From Spirosoma foliorum (lineage in GTDB: Bacteria > Bacteroidota > Bacteroidia > Cytophagales > Spirosomataceae), in NCBI RefSeq assembly GCF_014117325.1, contig NZ_CP059732.1:6647001-6711000 (forward strand): a DNA stretch of 64,000 bases. Reading direction: 5' to 3'. The position numbers were made by a program, and so were the translations under genes. A model generated the notes under the pieces. It had not been told where the DNA came from. It saw nothing but the letters and a program-made list of their open reading frames with translations, and did not search any database. Shown piece after piece: positions 60,398-64,000 of this stretch (position 1 is the first letter of the stretch; the number at the start of each line of letters is the position of its first letter).

Positions 60398-60491
60398 GGA
60401 TGAGGGGGAGAAGAGGGACGAGGGGGAGGAAAGGAAATAACATAAAGCTGTAATCTTTTCCTCCCCCTCGTCCCTCTTCTCCCCCTCATCC
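60398..60491. repeat. Purine-rich 35-bp-arm hairpin filling the ridA-gltX gap
   Basis: Perfect arms 60398-60432 (GA-rich, ATGAGGGGG, AGAAGAGGG, ACGAGGGGG in 9-nt steps) and 60457-60491 (CT-rich), loop of 24 nt. The feet are 7 nt after ridA and 9 nt before gltX. Near-homopurine DNA of this type may also form triplex structures. Confidence 0.95.
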
Positions 60492-60500
60492 CCCAAAATT

Positions 60501-62039
60501 ATGTCAACTCCTGTACGCGTTCGTTTCGCACCTAGTCCTACCGGTCCGCTTCATATTGGCGGGGTGCGCACTGCGCTTTATAATTACCTGTTCGCCCGAA
60601 AAATGGGCGGCCAAATGCTCCTCCGGATCGAAGACACCGACCAAAATCGCTTTGTACCGGGAGCTGAAGATTACATTCTCGAAGCACTCCGTTGGGTAGG
60701 CATTCAAATCGACGAAGGTCAGGGAGTCGGTGGCCCACACGGGCCTTACCGCCAATCGGAACGTCGGGAAATTTACCAGAAAGAAGCCCAACGGCTCATC
60801 GACGAAGGTAAAGCCTATTACGCCTTCGATACGGCGGAAGAACTGGATGCCATGCGCAAGCAGCTTGAAGAAGCCAATGCTCCTGCCGCGCAATACAATG
60901 CCATTACCCGGACAAAAATGCGCAACTCATTGACCATGAAACCCGATGAGGTTCGCGCCCGTATCGATGCTGGTGAACCACACGTAATTCGCCTGAAAAC
61001 ACCCCGCAAAGAAGAAGTTCGGCTGAATGACCTCATCCGGGGTTGGGTTAATGTGCACTCATCGGCCATTGATGATAAGGTATTATTGAAATCGGATGGG
61101 TTACCAACCTATCACCTAGCTAACATTGTGGATGATCACCTGATGGGCATTACGCACGTAATTCGGGGTGAAGAGTGGTTGCCTTCGGCCCCGCTCCATG
61201 TGTTGCTGTATCGGTACTTAGGTTGGGAAGACACCATGCCCCAGTTTGCCCACTTGCCCTTATTGCTTAAGCCTGAAGGCAACGGCAAACTCAGTAAGCG
61301 TGACGCTGATCTGGGCGGCTTCCCAATTTTTCCGCTGCAATGGACTGACCCCAATACAGGACAGGTGGCAAAAGGTTTCCGTGAAGATGGTTATCTACCC
61401 GAAGCCACGATCAACTTCCTGGCCTTACTTGGCTGGAACCCTGGCACTGAGCAGGAACTCTTCACAATGGACGAACTGATTGCTAGTTTCGACATTGCGC
61501 AGGTTCATAAAGCGGGAGCGCGGTTCGATATCCAAAAGGCGCAGTGGTTCAACCATCAGTACATTCGCCAACGTTCAGATGCGGATCTGGCCCCCACGGT
61601 TCAGCAGCAGGCCGAAGCCGCTGGCTTTGTTTGTTCGGTTGAAAAAGCAGAGAAGATCGTAGCGCTGTTGAAAGGTCGTGTCAATTTTGCTCACGAGATT
61701 TTTACGGAGGCTGGCACCATTTTCAACGCACCAACTTCGTATGATGAAGCCATTGCTACGGCGAAATGGAATGATGATGCCGTTCGGGCAGTAACCGCTT
61801 TCCGCGACGCGCTTCAATCATTTGAGGGCGACTTCCTGGCTGATACTATCAAACACACCCTGTCGGATGCCATGCAACAGGCAGGCATTAAGCAGGGAAA
61901 AATCATGCAGGCTATGCGACTGGCGCTCACCGGCTTAGGCGCTGGTCCCGACCTGATGCTGACGATGGAAATCATCGGCAAAGATGAGACGGTAGGGCGG
62001 CTGGAGAAGGCGTTGGAGACATTGAAAGTGAATGTATGA
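60501..62039 (+). CDS. gltX: Glutamyl-tRNA synthetase
   Basis: 512-residue class I aminoacyl-tRNA synthetase that charges tRNA-Glu. HIGH motif in PSPTGPLHIGGVRTALYNY (key residues), KMSKS-like GKLSKRD near residue 265, and the discrimination region WVNVHSSAIDDKVLLKSDGLPTYHLANIVDDHLM (given by key residues). The anticodon-binding helical C-terminus follows. Full length. Transcription probably continues from ridA. A small four-helix-bundle gene follows after a hairpin. Confidence 0.97.
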   Translation: MSTPVRVRFAPSPTGPLHIGGVRTALYNYLFARKMGGQMLLRIEDTDQNRFVPGAEDYILEALRWVGIQIDEGQGVGGPHGPYRQSERREIYQKEAQRLIDEGKAYYAFDTAEELDAMRKQLEEANAPAAQYNAITRTKMRNSLTMKPDEVRARIDAGEPHVIRLKTPRKEEVRLNDLIRGWVNVHSSAIDDKVLLKSDGLPTYHLANIVDDHLMGITHVIRGEEWLPSAPLHVLLYRYLGWEDTMPQFAHLPLLLKPEGNGKLSKRDADLGGFPIFPLQWTDPNTGQVAKGFREDGYLPEATINFLALLGWNPGTEQELFTMDELIASFDIAQVHKAGARFDIQKAQWFNHQYIRQRSDADLAPTVQQQAEAAGFVCSVEKAEKIVALLKGRVNFAHEIFTEAGTIFNAPTSYDEAIATAKWNDDAVRAVTAFRDALQSFEGDFLADTIKHTLSDAMQQAGIKQGKIMQAMRLALTGLGAGPDLMLTMEIIGKDETVGRLEKALETLKVNV

Positions 62040-62044
62040 TGTCA

Positions 62045-62097
62045 GATATATGATGTATGTTTAAGTGACCAAATTACCCACCTAAACATACATCATA
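62045..62097. repeat. Hairpin between gltX and the four-helix-bundle gene
   Basis: 19-bp arms 62049-62067 and 62079-62097 with one mismatch. The feet are 9 nt after gltX and 4 nt before the next gene. Positions 62045-62059 (GATATATGATGTATG) also match, inverted, the stretch 62467-62481 just past the next gene, so the gene is enclosed. Confidence 0.8.
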
Positions 62098-62101
62098 CCA
62101 G

Positions 62102-62464
62102 ATGAGTCAAAAAACGAATATTACGAAAGACAAAAGCTTTGCGTTTGCCATACGCATAATTAGGCTAGAGCAATACCTCCGAAAAACCAAGAGAGAAACC
62201 GTTTTAAGTAAGCAATTGCTGCGAAGTGGAACCTCAGTAGGAGCAAATATCCGCGAAGGCTATAATGCGGAATCAGACGCCGATTTTATTCACAAGTTTG
62301 GGATTGCTCAGAAAGAATGCGACGAAACATGTTATTGGCTAGAGTTGTTAAACGCAACAGACTATCTTGACGAAAAACAATTCCATTCCATATATGCTGA
62401 TGCCGAAGCACTTCTTAAAATCATCAAGAGTATTATCTTGACCAAGAAACAAAATCGCGTTTAA
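62102..62464 (+). CDS. Four-helix-bundle protein of the 23S rRNA intervening-sequence type
   Basis: 120-residue protein of the IVP/bAvd-like family. Typical segments: FAIRIIRLEQYLRK, VLSKQLLRSGTSVGANIREG, DFIHKFGIAQKECDETCYWLELL. Such proteins are encoded inside 23S rRNA intervening sequences in some bacteria and are structurally close to the accessory protein of diversity-generating retroelements, but also occur as isolated genes. No reverse transcriptase or variable repeat is seen nearby. Here it is bracketed by inverted repeats and inserted between gltX and a small acidic gene. Confidence 0.88.
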   Translation: MSQKTNITKDKSFAFAIRIIRLEQYLRKTKRETVLSKQLLRSGTSVGANIREGYNAESDADFIHKFGIAQKECDETCYWLELLNATDYLDEKQFHSIYADAEALLKIIKSIILTKKQNRV

Positions 62465-62489
62465 GCCATACATCATATATCCCTTAATC

Positions 62490-62789
62490 ATGGCAAAGAA
62501 AAAAACGAATCCCGATGAAAACGATAAACCTCGCGTTCATAAAGAACTCGAAGGTTTCGACATTCAGATTAACTCATTCGGCGAAATCACGACGAGTTTC
62601 GATATCGACCGGATCAATCAGTTTCTGAACAAAACCGTTGATGATAAAAAACTTCGCCATCGCACAGATCTGAATCTGAAAGGCGATTCCACGCCGGATG
62701 ATCAAGAACCTGATGAGAAAGAGGATGAGGATGATCGACTCTTCGATGAGACAGATAACGATCTGCCCGACGACATTAACCAGCGCTAA
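62490..62789 (+). CDS. Small acidic protein of unknown function
   Basis: 99 residues, strongly acidic C-terminal half (DDQEPDEKEDEDDRLFDETDND). The middle, GFDIQINSFGEITTSFDIDRINQFLN, looks like a short folded unit seen in conserved small Bacteroidetes proteins, but I do not recognise a named family. A clear terminator follows at 62788-62828. Confidence 0.7.
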   Translation: MAKKKTNPDENDKPRVHKELEGFDIQINSFGEITTSFDIDRINQFLNKTVDDKKLRHRTDLNLKGDSTPDDQEPDEKEDEDDRLFDETDNDLPDDINQR

Positions 62790-62828
62790 AAGCCCGACCT
62801 GCCAAAATGCCCGGTCGGGCTTTTTTTG
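62788..62828 (+). terminator. Intrinsic terminator after the acidic-protein gene
   Basis: AGCCCGACC (62791-62799) and GGTCGGGCT (62813-62821) form a 9-bp stem, followed by a T-run. It closes the ridA-gltX-IVP-acidic gene series. Confidence 0.9.
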
Positions 62829-62910
62829 TGCCGTTTATCAGAAAAACTATTCGTGAATTGCGGGGGTTTGTGTAGTTTTCCTTTACAAATAACCACTAAC
62901 AACGCTCAGT

Positions 62911-63690
62911 ATGTACTCTCACGAAATCGACTACAAAATCATTGGTGAAGACATCCAAATTGTAGAAATCGAACTCGACCCCAACGAAACCGTTATTGCC
63001 GAAGCTGGCTCCATGTTGTTTATGGAAGACGGTATCACCTTCGAAACCAAAATGGGGGATGGTTCGCAACCCGATCAGGGTTTTCTGGGAAAACTCCTTC
63101 AGGCTGGGTCGCGTATGGTTATGGGCGAATCGTTGTTCATGACACATTTCACGAACCGGGGTGTTGGGAAACGTAAAGTTGCTTTTTCGGCTCCCTATCC
63201 GGGTACGGTTATGCCCGTCAATCTGGCAAATGTATATGGTAATACACTCATCGTTCAGAAAGATGCTTTCCTGTGTGCAGCCCTTGGCACAAAATTGAGT
63301 ATTCAATTTAACCAACGACTGGGCGCGGGTTTCTTCGGTGGCGAAGGCTTCATCCTCGAAAAAATACAAGGTGATGGCATGGCATTCATTCATGCCGGTG
63401 GCGTTGTGATTGAACGAACCCTCAATAACGAAACGCTACGGGTCGATACGGGTTGCGTTGTTGGTTTCGAACCAAGTATCAACTTCGATATTCAGCGGGC
63501 AGGTGGCCTGCGTAGTATGGTATTCGGTGGCGAAGGCTTGTTCCTGGCTACTTTACGCGGTACGGGTAAAGTCTGGATTCAGTCGATGCCGATTTCTAAG
63601 CTGGTTCAGCGGTTATCGCCGGGCAGCGCACAAAGCCATAAAGAAGGCGGCTCTGTGTTAGGTCAGTTGGGTAATCTGTTTGAGGATTAG
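62911..63690 (+). CDS. AIM24/TIGR00266 family protein
   Basis: 259 residues covering the AIM24-type beta-rich fold. Recognisable parts: [71 protein letters not shown] and [24 protein letters not shown] (key residues only). Function is not known; the family is soluble and conserved from bacteria to yeast mitochondria. Single gene, followed by a nested hairpin and a partial gene. Confidence 0.9.
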   Translation: MYSHEIDYKIIGEDIQIVEIELDPNETVIAEAGSMLFMEDGITFETKMGDGSQPDQGFLGKLLQAGSRMVMGESLFMTHFTNRGVGKRKVAFSAPYPGTVMPVNLANVYGNTLIVQKDAFLCAALGTKLSIQFNQRLGAGFFGGEGFILEKIQGDGMAFIHAGGVVIERTLNNETLRVDTGCVVGFEPSINFDIQRAGGLRSMVFGGEGLFLATLRGTGKVWIQSMPISKLVQRLSPGSAQSHKEGGSVLGQLGNLFED

Positions 63691-63819
63691 TCTGAACCGG
63701 GATTTGTTTGATTTGACTGATTTTCTTGAATGTCCCGGCAGTCAAATATTATTTGACTGCCGGGACATTTTCTCTCAAAATCATGTTAATCACTAAAATC
63801 TGATAAATCCCGGTTCAGA
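63691..63819. repeat. Nested hairpin between the AIM24 gene and the last gene
   Basis: Outer 15-bp arms 63691-63705 and 63805-63819 (TCTGAACCGGGATTT / complement). Inside lies a perfect 19-bp hairpin 63729-63747/63751-63769 (AATGTCCCGGCAGTC type, 3-nt loop). The spacers between outer and inner stems are GATTT words in 9-nt steps. The right foot is 3 nt before the next ATG. Confidence 0.9.
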
Positions 63820-63822
63820 AAT

Positions 63823-64000
63823 ATGGAAGTTATTTGCACTAACGACAATTTTGCAGCCCCTGTACTGGCGTTTTACGCGGAGTTTGGCGTACAAACCCCT
63901 AAACGCGATAAAATGTATACGGTTCGTCAGGTAAAACGGCATACTACCGGCGAAACGGGTATTTTATTGAACGAGATTAAGAATCCCGACGTGCCCGTAA
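63823..64000 (+). CDS. Hypothetical protein, 3' end outside the window
   Basis: Open frame from ATG at 63823 to the end (59 codons plus a base). The visible residues, starting MEVICTNDNFAAPVLAFYAEFG and including VRQVKRHTTGETGILLNEIKNPDVPV (key residues), have the look of a small conserved domain of unknown function, but no family is recognised. Start is close to the right foot of the nested hairpin. Confidence 0.6.
   Translation, partial: MEVICTNDNFAAPVLAFYAEFGVQTPKRDKMYTVRQVKRHTTGETGILLNEIKNPDVPV

Noticed and set aside
62102..62464. Diversity-generating retroelement based on the four-helix-bundle protein
   Set aside because: No reverse transcriptase, template repeat or variable repeat is seen in the window.

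Overview
The window looks like a chromosomal segment of a Bacteroidota (Bacteroidetes) bacterium, most likely a Cytophagales member close to Spirosoma. This genus guess is an inference from family content, not a database result. Support comes from a hybrid two-component kinase with a C-terminal AraC domain, GLPGLI, DUF4834, DUF4296, DUF2480 and DUF6044 family proteins, an ABC permease fused to an M1 peptidase, an ECF sigma factor overlapping a putative anti-sigma/beta-barrel gene, and several TAnnTTTG-type minus-7 promoter boxes. No rRNA, tRNA, CRISPR array, transposase or phage gene was seen.

Layout. 1-3.2 kb: 3' part of a hybrid sensor kinase and a lone LytTR regulator. 3.4-7 kb: beta-oxidation pair (thiolase, FadJ-like). 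7-8.5 kb: AAA/DUF4143 ATPase gene bracketed by inverted copies of a palindromic repeat, with a 66-bp perfect palindrome over its start codon. 8.4-15.6 kb: AraC regulator, outer-membrane barrel, GLPGLI protein and a divergent kinase/OmpR-type pair that probably controls them. 15.7-20.4 kb: SnoaL-like protein, rnhB, a partial Bat locus (DUF58, membrane protein, VWA) and a DUF4296 lipoprotein. 20.6-30.6 kb: polyprenol-phosphate glycosyltransferase, then three tandem paralogous secreted Ig-repeat proteins, one frameshifted at a poly-C tract. 31-41 kb: small housekeeping genes (DUF167, tautomerase, RmlD-like, cyclophilin, ABC ATPase, GAF kinase, purN, DUF4834, M28 peptidase, DUF6044). 41-48.3 kb: one minus-strand run of ABC ATPase, permease/M1 peptidase, TsdA-like di-heme cytochrome, DsrE protein and LysR regulator. 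48.4-53.2 kb: DUF2480, dnaN, Tet-type MFS, serine hydrolase. 53.4-58.4 kb: a putative envelope redox module (YceI, b561-like, Rieske, anti-sigma/barrel, ECF sigma, repeat lipoprotein). 58.7-64 kb: App1-like phosphatase, ridA, gltX, an rRNA-IVP-type four-helix-bundle protein, a small acidic protein, an AIM24 protein and a partial gene.

The most striking signal is intergenic. In at least nine of the same-strand gaps of about 60-120 bp, almost the whole gap is one long inverted repeat (15-35 bp arms) whose feet lie a few nucleotides from the flanking stop and start codons. The arm sequences mostly differ from gap to gap, yet several are built from degenerate short tandem units with periods of 7, 8, 9 or about 10 nt. 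Two copies of one family differ at two arm positions and both arms have changed together. The same kind of hairpin encloses the four-helix-bundle gene, nests inside other hairpins, and in one case lies inside the N-terminal coding region of the TsdA-like cytochrome. I regard these gap-filling, repeat-built hairpins as the best candidate for an undescribed system in this window.
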